Origin: Sphingomonas corticis
GTDB lineage: Bacteria; Pseudomonadota; Alphaproteobacteria; Sphingomonadales; Sphingomonadaceae
Direction: 5' to 3'
DNA length: 64,000 nt
NCBI RefSeq assembly: GCF_012035195.1
Contig: NZ_JAAVJH010000014.1
Coordinates: forward strand, 1 to 64,000
Shown: piece by piece, positions 26,007-35,740 of the stretch
How the letters are laid out: each line of letters starts with the position of its first letter
Position numbering within the stretch: the stretch's first letter is position 1
Program-made: the position numbers and the translations under genes
Notes under the pieces: generated by a model
Databases searched by the model: none
The model's input: the letters and a program-made list of their open reading frames with translations, nothing else
Told to the model about the DNA's origin: nothing

Positions 26007-26801
26007 TTACGGCAGCAGGAACGTGCCCTCGATGACGGTCACGCACGCGCCCGTCAGCACCACGCGGTCGCCCGCCAGGCGGCAGCCGACACGCCCGCCG
26101 CGGGCACTCGCCTGATAGGCGGAGAAGGCGTCGCGCCCCAGCACGCCGGCCCAGTAAGGCACCATCACCGCGTGGGCGGACCCGGTGACCGGATCCTCGG
26201 GAATGTCGAAATAGTGCGTGAAGACGCGGCTCACCACGTCGGCGCTCTTGCCGCGCGCGGCGACGATCAGCACGTAGGGGCCGAGCGCCGCCACCGCCGA
26301 GCCGTCCGGTCCCGCCGCGCGTACCGCGGCCTCGTCCGCGACGACGACCAGCGCGTAGCCCTTCTCGTGCCACAGCGTCTCCACCGGATCGACGCCCAGC
26401 GCGGCGACGATGTCGGGCATCTGCCTCGCCGCGGGCGTCCAGGCGGGCAGCGCCATGGCGTAGCCCGCCCCCTCGCGCGCGACCTCCAGCACGCCCGCCT
26501 GGCGGGTGCGGAAGGTGACGCGGTCGCGCACGCCATCGCTGGACAGGACGAAATGCCCGCTCGCCAGCGTGGCATGGCCGCACAGCGCCACTTCCGCCAC
26601 CGGCGTGAACCAGCGCAGTTCGAAATCCGCCTCGCCGCTCGCGTCGGGCACGAGGAAGGCGGTCTCGCTAAGGTTGTTCTCGCTTGCGATCCGCTGGAGC
26701 ACGGCGTCGTCCAGCCACGCCGACAGCGGCATCACCGCCGCCGGGTTGCCCGCGAACGCCTCCTCGGCGAAGGCGTCGATCTGCGCGAAGGGGATCCTCA
26801 C
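26007..26801 (-). CDS. PhzF-family isomerase/epimerase
   Basis: A 264-residue protein of the diaminopimelate-epimerase fold. It has the opening FAQIDAFAEEAFAGNPAAVM, the active-site Glu in NNLSETAFL, and the conserved GHATLASGHF and EDPVTGSAHAV segments. PhzF acts in phenazine synthesis, but most family members have unknown substrates and no phenazine genes are near. The GTG start overlaps the CDF transporter stop by four bases, making it the last gene of a pdxH-CDF-phzF operon. Confidence 0.88.
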   Translation of the reverse strand: MRIPFAQIDAFAEEAFAGNPAAVMPLSAWLDDAVLQRIASENNLSETAFLVPDASGEADFELRWFTPVAEVALCGHATLASGHFVLSSDGVRDRVTFRTRQAGVLEVAREGAGYAMALPAWTPAARQMPDIVAALGVDPVETLWHEKGYALVVVADEAAVRAAGPDGSAVAALGPYVLIVAARGKSADVVSRVFTHYFDIPEDPVTGSAHAVMVPYWAGVLGRDAFSAYQASARGGRVGCRLAGDRVVLTGACVTVIEGTFLLP

Positions 26802-27745
26802 AATCTCTTTCCGAACCAATGCGGGGTCACGTCGGCCTCCACCAGCGGATTGTCCGTATCGACATGCCCTTCGGGATCGAGGTGGATCAGCGTTTCCACC
26901 CGCGGGAACACGTCGCGCAGCGCGTCCTCCACCCGTTCGACGATCTGGTGCGCGGCGGCGACGGTCAGCCGCGGGTCCACTTCCATGTGGAATTGCGCGA
27001 AATCGTGCGTGCCCGAGCGGCGCGTGCGGAAATCGTGGATGCCGCGGATGCCCGGCTGGCGCGCGGCGACCTCGATGAAGGCGGCGCGCTGCGCCTCTGG
27101 CCATTCCTTGTCCATCAGCATGTCGATCGCCTGGCTCGACGCCTGGAACGCGCCCCAGGCGAGCCACAGCGCGATGGCGATGCCGAACACGGGGTCCGCG
27201 CCGGAAACGCCGAGATATTGGTCCAGCACCAGCGCGGCGATGACGGCGCAGTTCAGCAGCACGTCGGACTGATAGTGGACGTTGTCCGCCAGGATCGCGA
27301 CCGACCCGGTCTTGCGGATGATGCTGCGCTGATAGGCCAGCAGCGCGAAGGTCGCGACGATCGCCAGCACCGACACGGCGATGCCCAGCCCCGCGTCCTC
27401 GTTCACCTGCGGATCGCCGAACCGCTCGATCGCGCGCCACGCGATCCCGATCGCCGACGCGGTGATGAGCACGACCTGGAACAGCGCGGCCAGCGCCTCG
27501 GCCTTGCCGTGGCCGAAGCGGTGGTCGTGGTCGGCCGGCTCCGCCGCCAGCTTCACGCCGTAGAGCGTGACGAGGCTGGCCAGCAGGTCCAGCCCCGTGT
27601 CGGCCAGGCTGCCCAGCATCGCCACCGATCCGGTGTGCCAGGCGGCATAGCCCTTCACGACCAGCAGGCTGAGCGCCATCGCCACGCTGGCCAGCGCGGC
27701 GCGCATGGCCAGCGGCACGACGCGGCGGCGTTCGTCTCTGGTCAC
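26798..27745 (-). CDS. Cation diffusion facilitator (Zn/Fe/Mn efflux, FieF-like)
   Basis: 315 residues with six predicted helices. The metal site residues appear as LADTGLD in helix 2 and ADNVHYQSD in helix 5, the Asp/His pattern of FieF/YiiP. A His-rich loop (PADHDHRFGHGKAE) and a cytoplasmic C-terminal domain (GTHDFAQFHMEVDP) are present. The GTG start overlaps the pdxH stop (GTGA). It should export divalent metal ions in exchange for protons; the metal is not determinable here. Confidence 0.92.
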   Translation of the reverse strand: MTRDERRRVVPLAMRAALASVAMALSLLVVKGYAAWHTGSVAMLGSLADTGLDLLASLVTLYGVKLAAEPADHDHRFGHGKAEALAALFQVVLITASAIGIAWRAIERFGDPQVNEDAGLGIAVSVLAIVATFALLAYQRSIIRKTGSVAILADNVHYQSDVLLNCAVIAALVLDQYLGVSGADPVFGIAIALWLAWGAFQASSQAIDMLMDKEWPEAQRAAFIEVAARQPGIRGIHDFRTRRSGTHDFAQFHMEVDPRLTVAAAHQIVERVEDALRDVFPRVETLIHLDPEGHVDTDNPLVEADVTPHWFGKRL

Positions 27746-28320
27746 GGGTAGAGCAGCCCTTCGGTCCAGCCGTCGCCCGCCCGCGCGAACAGCCGCCGCT
27801 CGTGCAGGCGGTGGGCGCGGTCGGACCAGAATTCGATTCGGTCGGGCACGACGCGGTACCCGCCCCAGAACGGCGGCCGCGGCACCTCGCCCCCCTCGAA
27901 GCGCGCCTGCACCTCGGCGAAGCGCGCCTCGAACGTGGTACGCGCGTCGAGCGGGCGCGACTGGTCGGACGCCCAGGCGCCGAGCTGCGAATCGCGGCTG
28001 CGCGAGGCGAAATAGGCGTCGCTCTCCGCATCGCTCGCGCGCGCCACCGCACCCTCCACCCGCACCTGGCGGCGCAGCGACTTCCAGTGGAAGAGCAGGG
28101 CAGCCTGCGCGTTGGCGGCGAGATCCGCGGCCTTGCGACCCTCGCGATTGGTGTAGAAGACGAAGCCGTCCGCGCCGTGCCCCTTCAGCAGGACCATGCG
28201 CACCGACGGGCGGCCCTCCGCATCGGCGGTGGCGAGCGCCATCGCGTTGGGATCATTGGGCTCCGCGGCGCGCGCTTGCGCGAACCAATCGTCGAACAGG
28301 GCGAAGGGATCGTCGGCCAT
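27742..28320 (-). CDS. pdxH: Pyridoxamine 5'-phosphate oxidase
   Basis: A 192-residue FMN enzyme that makes pyridoxal 5'-phosphate. Conserved segments are RMVLLKGHGADGFVFYTN, ALLFHWKSLRRQVRVEG, SRDSQLGAWASDQSRPL, PPFWGGYRVVPDRIEFW and the terminal RLHERRLFAR. It heads the operon with the CDF transporter and phzF. Its length and the C-terminal PdxH dimerisation region are normal for true PdxH, unlike the stress-type protein at 5.8 kb. Confidence 0.95.
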   Translation of the reverse strand: MADDPFALFDDWFAQARAAEPNDPNAMALATADAEGRPSVRMVLLKGHGADGFVFYTNREGRKAADLAANAQAALLFHWKSLRRQVRVEGAVARASDAESDAYFASRSRDSQLGAWASDQSRPLDARTTFEARFAEVQARFEGGEVPRPPFWGGYRVVPDRIEFWSDRAHRLHERRLFARAGDGWTEGLLYP

Positions 28321-28463
28321 CGGCGCCCTCTTACGCGAAAGCGGACGGCGTATCCATCCGGCGCGCGGCCCGGTGCTGGATCCGGCATGGGACGCGGCCG
28401 CGTTACCATTACCATGGCCGCAGGCCTCAACGAGGAGAACGGGCATAATCGTCTCTGCGAAAG

Positions 28464-28492
28464 TTGACCAATCATCAATTATAGCGCTATCA
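28464..28492 (+). promoter_or_regulatory. Promoter with LacI-type palindromic operator
   Basis: An AT-rich island upstream of the TonB receptor. TTGACC (28464-28469) is a good -35. The perfect palindrome ATAGCGCTAT (28481-28490) overlaps the expected -10 region. It resembles the central-CG operators of LacI-family regulators that control TonB-receptor loci in sphingomonads and xanthomonads. No LacI gene is in this window. Confidence 0.5.
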
Positions 28493-28558
28493 TTGCCTGA
28501 CAGAAACGGACCCGCGTCGTCATACAGGCAGCCGGTCCGATCGGAGGAGGGGATAGTG

Positions 28559-31500
28559 ATGAAGGCCTCGACGACCATCCATTCGGCACGCGCGCTGATC
28601 GCGCTGCTGCTCGCTACCAGCGGCACCGCGGCGCTCGCCCAGACCACCCAGCCGACGCAGGGCGTGGCGCCCGGCACGACGGCGGACCAGCCTGCCGGCG
28701 AGGGGGCCGGGCAGACGCAGCCGACGCAGATCGATGCGGCCGGCGCCCCCGCCGAAGCCGCCGATCCGTCCGCCACCGGCAACCAGGACATCGTCGTCAC
28801 CGGCTATCGCGCCTCGCTGCAAAGTCAGACGAACGCGAAGCGCAATTCGGTCGGCTTCACCGACACCATCTTCGCCGAGGATATCGGCAAGTTTCCCGAT
28901 ACGAACATCGCCGAATCGGTGAACCGCATTCCCGGCATCACCATCAGCCGCGAAGTGACGGGCGAGGGCGCGAACGTCGCGATCCGCGGCCTGGGCACCA
29001 ATTTCACCCGCGTGCTGCTGAACGGCGCGCCCGTCGCCATCGCCTCGGTCCGGTCGATGCGCAGAGCACCAACCGCGAAGTCGACCTGGACCTGATCCCG
29101 ACCGAGCTGTTCACCCAGCTGACCGTCAGCAAGTCGCCGGTGGCGAGCCAGGTGGAGGGAGGCGCCGCGGGCACCGTCAACCTGCGGTCGGCGCGGCCGT
29201 TCGACAATCCCAAGCCGTATATCAGCTACGGGCTGCAGGGGTCCAAGGTGTCGGGCGCCGACAAATGGGGCTATCGCGGCTACGCGCTGGCCAGCGCCAC
29301 GTTCGGCGACTTCGGCCTGCTGGTCGGCGGCGCCGCGGTGAAGAACCGCTTCCGCGTCGACGGCTATGAGACGATCGGCTTCACCAATCCGAACCTGACC
29401 GCGGCGCAGAACAGCGCGGCGAACCGAAACGCGACGGGCGGCGGCAACTTCACCATCCCGTCGACCGTCCCGGTGAACGCGGGCGCCGGCCTCGTCGCTG
29501 GGACGCCGATCGACCAGGCGTTCCTGCTCGCGCGCAATCCCGGCGCCACGATCACGCAGATCGACAACGGCCTGCTCCCCCGCCTCAGCCGCCCGCGCAC
29601 CGAAGTGGGTGAGCGGACGCGCTACAACGGCCTGGTCTCCGCCGAGTGGCGGCCGAGCGACGACTTTCACCTCTACGTCGACGGCTTCTACGCCAAGCGC
29701 GACACCGAGTTCACGCGCACCGCGATGAACTGGGCGGTGCGCAACGGCGCCGCGATCCCGCTGAACACCACCTACGACCGCGAGGATTGCACCGCCGGCT
29801 GCACGGTGACGAGCGGCACCTACGCCAATTCGCAATTCTTCCTCGAGTACCGCCCCTACAAGGACACGCAGGATTATTGGGGCGTGAACCCCGGCGCGGA
29901 CTTCGTGCTGAACGACTGGATCAAGGGCGACATCCAGGCGAACTATACGAAGAGCAATTTCCGCCGCGAGAGCCCGACCGTGCTGGTCATCACCCCGCCG
30001 AACGCCGGCGTGGTGGTCGATTACGTCAACGGCGGTGGCATTCCCGACGTGACGGCGAACATCGATCTCAACAACCCCGCCAATTTCGGCTGGAACGGCG
30101 GCGGGCGCGTCAACCTGAACGGCGAGGAGCGCGAGACCGAGACGAAGGGCGTGCGCGGCAGCCTGCTGTTCGGCGACGCGGCCACCTTCAGCGTTCGCGT
30201 CGGCGCCGCTTATGACGACACGCGTCGCCGCATCACGCCGTTCGACAACACGCCGGCGTGGCAGAACGCGATTTGCGGCAACAACCCCAGCGTGAACCTG
30301 CTGGCGCCCAACACCAACACCACGCCGTGCACCGGGCTGAACCAGCCGGGCACGCAGGTGCCGGGCGTCCCCTTCGCGCCGGGCTTCCCCGCCTATGCCG
30401 GCTACGGCACCAACGCCACCGCGGGCGGGCCGCCGATCGTCTACGCCGGCTCGCTGATCCCCACCGCGGCGGTGCCCAGCTTCCTGCTGCCGGGCAGCAA
30501 CGGCTACGTCACCGTGGACTGGAACAAGTTCAAGGCCGCGACCAACTACGACGCGCTGCTTGCCGGCGCGCAGGAGACGGGCGCGGGCAGCAGCGGGGCC
30601 AGCGGCGGCCTGATCCGCGAGAAGGTGACGGGCACCTTCGTCGAGGGCAACGGCATCATCGACATCGGCGACGACGACCGGCTGCGGCTGAACGGCGGCC
30701 TGCGCTACGTCCGGACCGAGCAGCTGGTCGGCGGGCGCGTCAGCGTGCCCGATCCGCGAAACGCCACCATCGCCGACGGCGGGCGCTATCCCAATTTCCT
30801 CACCTTCCCGACGACGCGGACGCTGTACTCGAACTTCCTGCCGTCAGCGTCGCTCGCCTACGAATTCGGCCGCAAGGCGGTGGCGCGCGCGTCGATCTCG
30901 CGCACCATGTCGCGGCCCGATCCCAACGCGCTGCTGCCGGGCGCCAGCTTCGTGCAGCCGTCGGCGGACATCGGCACGGTGGGCAACAACGAGCTCGACC
31001 CGTACATCTCCGACAACATCGACCTGGGGTTCGAATATTATACCGGGGGCGAGGGCGTGATCGCGTTCGCCGCATTCCGCAAGTCGATCACCGGCTTCAC
31101 CGTGAACGGCGTGCGCAACGTGCCCTTCTCGTTCCTGGAGCCGTTCGGCATCAACATCGATTCGCTGACGCAGGCGCAGCGGGAGGCGCTGGCCGCGCGG
31201 GCGCAGCCGGGGCAGGCGCTGCGCGACGTGCAGATCCAGATCCAGCAGCAGGTCAATTCCGACGGCAAGCTGAAGGTGAACGGCCTGGAATTCCAGCTGA
31301 CCCAGCCGCTCGACTTCGTGACGCGCTACATCGGCGTCACCGGCTTCGGCTTCCAGGGCAACCTGACGCTGATCGACCAGCGCGGCGACGGCGCGGGTGC
31401 GCCGGCGACCGCGCTGGGCGTGGCGCCGACCACCTATACCGCGACCGGCTATTACGAGGGCAACGGCATCTCCGCCCGGTTGACCTACACCTTCAACGAA

Positions 31501-31764
31501 GGCTCGCAGGGCACGCTGCCGGGGCAGAACGGCCTCATCAACGGCGGCGGCGCGATCTTCGGGCGCGACTACGGCCAGCTCGACTTCTCCGGCAACGTCG
31601 ACTTGGGCGCGATCCTGGGCAACGACCGGCTGCCGACGCTGGTCGTGAACGTCATCAACATCACCAAGGAAGCGCAGGGCAGCTACTTCCAGTTCGAGAA
31701 CGCCACCTTCAACGAATACAATCCCGGCCGCACCGTCCTCGTCGGCATCCGCGGCCGCTTCTGA
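28559..31764 (+). pseudogene. TonB-dependent receptor with a -1 frameshift
   Basis: A Caulobacter/Xanthomonas-type TonB-dependent outer-membrane receptor (TIGR01782-like) of about 1068 residues if the frame is restored. It has a signal peptide (to TAALAQ), the TonB-box-like DIVVTGYR, the plug segment AEDIGKFPDTNIAESVNRIPG and IRGLGTNFTRVLLNG, then REVDLDLIPTELFTQLTV and a beta-barrel ending in Phe (GIRGRF). The frame is lost between about 29044 and 29056, where one base is missing, and reopens at 29056. Either the gene is broken in this strain or the sequence has an error. A GGAGGAGGGG ribosome site precedes the ATG. The transported ligand is unknown. Confidence 0.85.
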
Positions 31765-31784
31765 TCCCTTCCCCTCCCCCTCGC

Positions 31785-31822
31785 GGGGCGCGTGCGGACA
31801 CACCCGCACGCGCCCCTTTTTT
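31785..31822 (+). terminator. Intrinsic terminator after the TonB receptor
   Basis: GGGGCGCGTGCGG (31785-31797), a six-base loop, CCGCACGCGCCCC (31804-31816), then six T residues (31817-31822). This is a textbook rho-independent terminator with a 13-bp perfect stem, 20 bases after the receptor stop codon. Confidence 0.93.
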
Positions 31823-31885
31823 GTCGGCGGGAACCCCGGGGGGCCCGGCGGATTGAATCGCCCTCGCAACGAGGGTGCTAAATCC

Positions 31886-32770
31886 ATGGCCGCGCGCGCT
31901 TATTGGCAGGGGCAGATCAGGCTGGCGCTGGTGTCGATCCCGGTCGAGATCTACTCGGCCACCAAATCGGGCGCGCAGGTCTCCTTCCACCAGATCCACG
32001 AACCGTCCGGCCAGCGCATCAAATACGAGAAGGTCGCGCCCGGCGTCGGCCCGGTCGATCCCGACGAGATCATGAAGGGGTTCGAGGTCGAGAAGGGCGA
32101 GTACGTCCTGCTCGACCAGGACGAGATCGACGCGGTGAAGCTGGAATCGAAGAAGACGCTGGAGCTCACGCAGTTCGTCGACGCCAGCGACATCGATGTC
32201 CTCTATTACGAGAAGCCCTATTTCGTCGTGCCCGCCGACGACCTGGCCGAGGAAGCGTTCATCGTGCTGCGCGAGGCGTTGAAGCGCACGAAGAAGGTGG
32301 GGCTGGGCCAGCTGGCCATGCGCGGCCGCGAATATGTCGTCAGCCTGAAGCCGTGCGGGCGCGGCATGGTGCTGGAGACGCTGCGCTACGCCGACGAGGT
32401 GAACAAGGCGCAGGGCTATTTCCGCGACATCGGCGATGCCAAGCCCGAGCCCGAGCTGCTGGAGCTGGCCGAGGCGCTGATCGAGAAGAAATCGGGCGCG
32501 TTCGATCCGCGCGAATTCCACGACCGCTACGTCGACGCGCTGAAGGACCTGATCGAGCGAAAGAAAAAGGCCAGGGGGCGCAAGATCATCGAGGACAAGG
32601 ACGACGGCGGCGGCCGGTCGGGCAGCAACGTGGTCGACCTGATGGCGGCGCTGAAGAAGTCGATGGAGGGCAAGGCGGCGCCGGCGGCGGCGAAGAAGGC
32701 GCCGGCGAAGAAGCCAGCCGCCGCGGCCAAGGCGCCTGTCCGCAAGCCTGCGGCGAAGAAACGTGCCTAG
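31886..32770 (+). CDS. ku: Ku, DNA end-binding protein for non-homologous end joining
   Basis: A 294-residue bacterial Ku. The core domain runs from AYWQGQIRLALVSIPVEIY through HQIHEPSGQRIKYEK, FVDASDIDVLYYEKPYFVVP and AMRGREYVVSLKP. It dimerises around DNA ends and recruits LigD, encoded next door. The C-terminal 50 residues are a Lys/Ala/Pro-rich tail, typical of Ku proteins that bind DNA through an extended basic end. The ATG at 31886 follows GAGGG. A weak GGAAC motif at 31830 could hint at general-stress control, but its -10 is poor. Confidence 0.95.
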   Translation: MAARAYWQGQIRLALVSIPVEIYSATKSGAQVSFHQIHEPSGQRIKYEKVAPGVGPVDPDEIMKGFEVEKGEYVLLDQDEIDAVKLESKKTLELTQFVDASDIDVLYYEKPYFVVPADDLAEEAFIVLREALKRTKKVGLGQLAMRGREYVVSLKPCGRGMVLETLRYADEVNKAQGYFRDIGDAKPEPELLELAEALIEKKSGAFDPREFHDRYVDALKDLIERKKKARGRKIIEDKDDGGGRSGSNVVDLMAALKKSMEGKAAPAAAKKAPAKKPAAAAKAPVRKPAAKKRA

Positions 32771-32788
32771 CCACCCGTTGCTCCTTCC

Positions 32789-32853
32789 GTTCACCCTGAG
32801 CGAAGTCGAAGGGCACGCGCAACGCATGTGCTTGGACTACGCTCAGCACGAAC
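32789..32853. repeat. Dispersed repeat (family B, CTGAGCGAAGTCGAAG type)
   Basis: GTTCACCCTGAGCGAAGTCGAAG at the left and GCTCAGCACGAAC at the right form the outer inverted arms. Related copies lie at 50453-50541 and 55688-55760. It sits between ku and ligD. Confidence 0.65.
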
Positions 32854-32866
32854 CGAGGATCGGGTG

Positions 32867-35362
32867 ATGGCGGTGCAGGACCCCCTCGCCCGCTACAATG
32901 CCAAGCGCGACTTCACGAGGACCGCGGAACCCGCCGGTACGCTCGCGCCCGGTCACGGCAATTCCTTCATCGTGCAGAAGCACGACGCCACTCGCCTCCA
33001 CTGGGACTTCCGGCTGGAGATAAACGGCGTGCTGAAGAGCTGGGCGGTCACGCGCGGCCCCAGCCTCGACCCCGCGGAAAAGCGGCTCGCCGTCCGCACG
33101 GAGGACCATCCGCTCTCCTACGCCACGTTCGAGGGCACGATCCCCAAGGGCGAATATGGCGGCGGGACCGTCATGCTGTGGGATCGCGGCACCTGGGCGC
33201 CGATCAAGGGCAAGAGCGCGAAGGACCTGGAAAAGGGGCACCTCCACTTCGTCCTCGACGGCGAGCGGATGAGGGGGGAGTGGCTGCTGATCCGCCTCAA
33301 GCCAAGGGCCAAGGAGAAGAACGAGAACTGGCTGCTGCGCAAGATCGACGACGCGGAGGCCGGCGGCACCGACGTGTTGGTCGAGACCGCGCTGACCTCC
33401 GTCGCGACCGGCCGAACGATGCAGGAGATCGCCGACAACATATCCTCCCCGGCACGGGGAGGGGGACCAGCGAAGCTGGTGGAGGGGGCGGGCCGCAAAC
33501 GGGTCCGTCGTGGCAAGCCCCCCTCCACCACGGCGCCTTCGCGCCGCGGTCCCCCTCCCCGTGCCGGGGAGGATATGCCAGCGTTCCAGTCGCCCCAGCT
33601 CTGTACCCTGGTCGACACCGTCCCCACCGGCACCGACTGGATCCACGAGGTGAAGTACGACGGCTACCGCGCGCTCGTCGCGACCGGCGGCGGCAAGGCC
33701 CGGGTGCATACCCGCTCCGGCCTCGACTGGACCGACAAGTTCCGCGACATCGCGGCGGCGTGCGCCGGCCTGCCGCCGGCGCTGGTCGACGGGGAGATCG
33801 TCGCGTTCAAGGACGGACGCCCCGATTTCTCCACGCTGAAGGACGCGATCTCGAGCGCGGGCGAGATGACGCTGTTCGCCTTCGACCTGCTGTCGCTGAA
33901 CGGCGAGGACCTGACCGCCCTGCCCAATGTCGCGCGCAAGGAACGGCTGCGCGCCCTGATCGGCGACGACCCGCGGCTCCAGTTCGCCGAGCATATCGCC
34001 GGCGCGGGCGAGCCATTGTTCGAGACGCTGTGCCGCGAAGGCTATGAGGGGATCGTCAGCAAGAAGGCGGACGCGCCGTACCGGGGGCGCCGGACGCAGG
34101 CATGGCTGAAGATCAAGTGCACGAGGCGGCAGGAGTTCGTGATCGTCGGCTGGACCCCATCGGACAAGTCCCGCGGCTTCCGCTCGCTGCTGCTCGGCGT
34201 GCACGAGGGCGGCACGTTGCGCTACGCCGGGAAGGTCGGCACCGGCTTCTCGCAGGAGCTGATGAACGAGCTGCGCGCGAAGCTGGACCGGATCGCGCGC
34301 AAGACGCCCACGGTGGACGCCCCCCGCGCCGCCGTGCGCGGCGCGCAGTGGGTATCACCGAAGCTGGTCGCGGAGATCGCCTTCACCGAGACGACGCCCG
34401 ACGGCGTGCTGCGCCACCCCAGCTTCCTCGGGCTGCGCGGCGACAAGCCGGCGAAGGACGTGGTGGTGGAAAGGCCCGCTCCCCTTCCCGCCCCCGCCGC
34501 GCCGGCGGTGAAGGTGTCCAACCGCGACCGCGTGATCTTCCCGGAGAGCAAGGTCACCAAGGGCGACCTCGCCGACCATTATGCCGCGGTGGCACCGGTC
34601 ATGCTGCCCTGGGTCGCCGAGCGGCCGGTCAGCCTGGTCCGCTGCCCGCAGGGGCGCGCCAAGCACTGCTTCTTCCAGAAGCACGACGCCGGGAGCTTCG
34701 GCGACGCGGTGCACCAGGTGCCGATCCGCGAGAAGGACGGCGGAACGGAGGATTACCTGTACGTCCGCGATACCGCCGGCCTGGTCGCCTGCGTGCAGAT
34801 GGGCACGATCGAGTTCCATGGCTGGGGCAGCCGCGTCGACGCGCTGGAGAAGCCCGACCGGCTGGTGTTCGATCTCGATCCGGACGAAGGGCTGGACTTC
34901 GCCGACACGAAGAAGGCGGCAGAGCATCTGAAGAACCAGCTCGCCGAATTGGGCCTCGCCAGCTTTCCGTTGCTGTCGGGCGGCAAGGGCGTCCACGTCG
35001 TCGTGCCGCTGACGCCCGCTGCCCAATGGCCCGCGGTGAAGGACTTCGCCGACCGCTTCGCGCGCGCGCTGGCGGCGGCGGAGCCCGATCGGTTCGTGGC
35101 GGTGATGACCAAGGCCAAGCGCAAGGGCCGCATCTTCATCGACTGGCTGCGCAATCAGCGCGGCGCGACCGCGATCATGCCGTACAGCGCCCGCGCCCGC
35201 GCCGGCGCGCCGGTGGCCGCTCCCGTCAGCTGGACCGAGCTTCGCGACATGGACACCGCGGCGCGCTGGCACGTCGGCGATGCCGCGGAACTGCTGGAGC
35301 GCGCGTCGACGCGGGCGTTGCAGGGGTGGGGCGTGGCGGACCAGGTGCTGCCCGACCTGTAG
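32867..35362 (+). CDS. ligD: Multifunctional DNA ligase D (phosphoesterase-ligase-polymerase)
   Basis: An 831-residue ATP-dependent end-joining enzyme. The domain order is 3'-phosphoesterase (about 10-165, KHDATRLHWDFRLE), ligase (about 240-540, with nucleotidyl Lys263 in HEVKYDGYRAL and later EGIVSKKADAPYRGRR and WLKIKC), and archaeo-eukaryotic-type primase/polymerase (about 555-831, VFDLDPDEGLDF, FIDWLRNQRGATA). Residues 192-237, in the linker between phosphoesterase and ligase, are encoded by an inserted palindromic repeat that keeps the frame open. Together with Ku it repairs double-strand breaks. Confidence 0.96.
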   Translation: MAVQDPLARYNAKRDFTRTAEPAGTLAPGHGNSFIVQKHDATRLHWDFRLEINGVLKSWAVTRGPSLDPAEKRLAVRTEDHPLSYATFEGTIPKGEYGGGTVMLWDRGTWAPIKGKSAKDLEKGHLHFVLDGERMRGEWLLIRLKPRAKEKNENWLLRKIDDAEAGGTDVLVETALTSVATGRTMQEIADNISSPARGGGPAKLVEGAGRKRVRRGKPPSTTAPSRRGPPPRAGEDMPAFQSPQLCTLVDTVPTGTDWIHEVKYDGYRALVATGGGKARVHTRSGLDWTDKFRDIAAACAGLPPALVDGEIVAFKDGRPDFSTLKDAISSAGEMTLFAFDLLSLNGEDLTALPNVARKERLRALIGDDPRLQFAEHIAGAGEPLFETLCREGYEGIVSKKADAPYRGRRTQAWLKIKCTRRQEFVIVGWTPSDKSRGFRSLLLGVHEGGTLRYAGKVGTGFSQELMNELRAKLDRIARKTPTVDAPRAAVRGAQWVSPKLVAEIAFTETTPDGVLRHPSFLGLRGDKPAKDVVVERPAPLPAPAAPAVKVSNRDRVIFPESKVTKGDLADHYAAVAPVMLPWVAERPVSLVRCPQGRAKHCFFQKHDAGSFGDAVHQVPIREKDGGTEDYLYVRDTAGLVACVQMGTIEFHGWGSRVDALEKPDRLVFDLDPDEGLDFADTKKAAEHLKNQLAELGLASFPLLSGGKGVHVVVPLTPAAQWPAVKDFADRFARALAAAEPDRFVAVMTKAKRKGRIFIDWLRNQRGATAIMPYSARARAGAPVAAPVSWTELRDMDTAARWHVGDAAELLERASTRALQGWGVADQVLPDL
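33440..33576. repeat. Large palindromic repeat inside ligD (family C)
   Basis: A 137-base element bounded by perfect 29-base inverted arms at 33440-33468 and 33548-33576, beginning ATATCCTCCCCGG and ending CCGGGGAGGATAT. Internal GGTGGAGGGGG/CCCCCCTCCACC arms extend the palindrome. It is translated in frame as an Arg/Pro/Gly-rich linker of LigD. A 23-base piece of its arm recurs at 53910-53932. Confidence 0.9.
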
Positions 35363-35386
35363 GCCATGGCCGGTGGCCCCCTCGGG

Positions 35387-35740
35387 TCAGTCCTCCACCA
35401 GCTTCATCAGTCGCCGTTCCACCGGCGCCAGCACGGGCGCCAGCTCGTGTCCCCGCTTCACCACCTGCCCGGCCTCGCCCACCAGCGCCCACATGCCCTG
35501 GCGCGCGCGCAGCGCGGGGCGCTTTTCGATGCGGAACTCGGGCCGCTCGGCGGCGCGGCGGAACGCGGCGAAGATCGCGGCGTCGCGGCCCAGCTCGATC
35601 GCATAGTCGCGCCAGTGGCCGGCCGCGACCATGCGGCCGTAGAGGTCGAGGATGCGGGTCAGCTCCGGTCGGTCGAAGCCGATCTGCGTGGGCGGCGCAC
35701 CGGCACCGGGCGACCGCGGGGGAAAGGGGATGACGCCCAT
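35387..35740 (-). CDS. DUF2794 family protein
   Basis: 117 residues with a Pro-rich N-terminus and the family core FDRPELTRILDLYGRMVAAGHWRDYAIELGRDAAIFAAFRRAAERPEFRIEKRP. DUF2794 is largely restricted to alphaproteobacteria and has no known function. It is translationally coupled (TGATG) to cysE upstream and convergent with ligD. Confidence 0.85.
   Translation of the reverse strand: MGVIPFPPRSPGAGAPPTQIGFDRPELTRILDLYGRMVAAGHWRDYAIELGRDAAIFAAFRRAAERPEFRIEKRPALRARQGMWALVGEAGQVVKRGHELAPVLAPVERRLMKLVED

Noticed and set aside
31830..31855. EcfG promoter for ku
   Set aside because: GGAAC is present, but the -10 at the right spacing reads ATTG rather than CGTT, and it overlaps the region just after the receptor terminator.
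29646..31856. Plus-strand frames inside the TonB receptor in another phase
   Set aside because: Arg-rich shadow frames overlapping a clear beta-barrel sequence; not separate genes.
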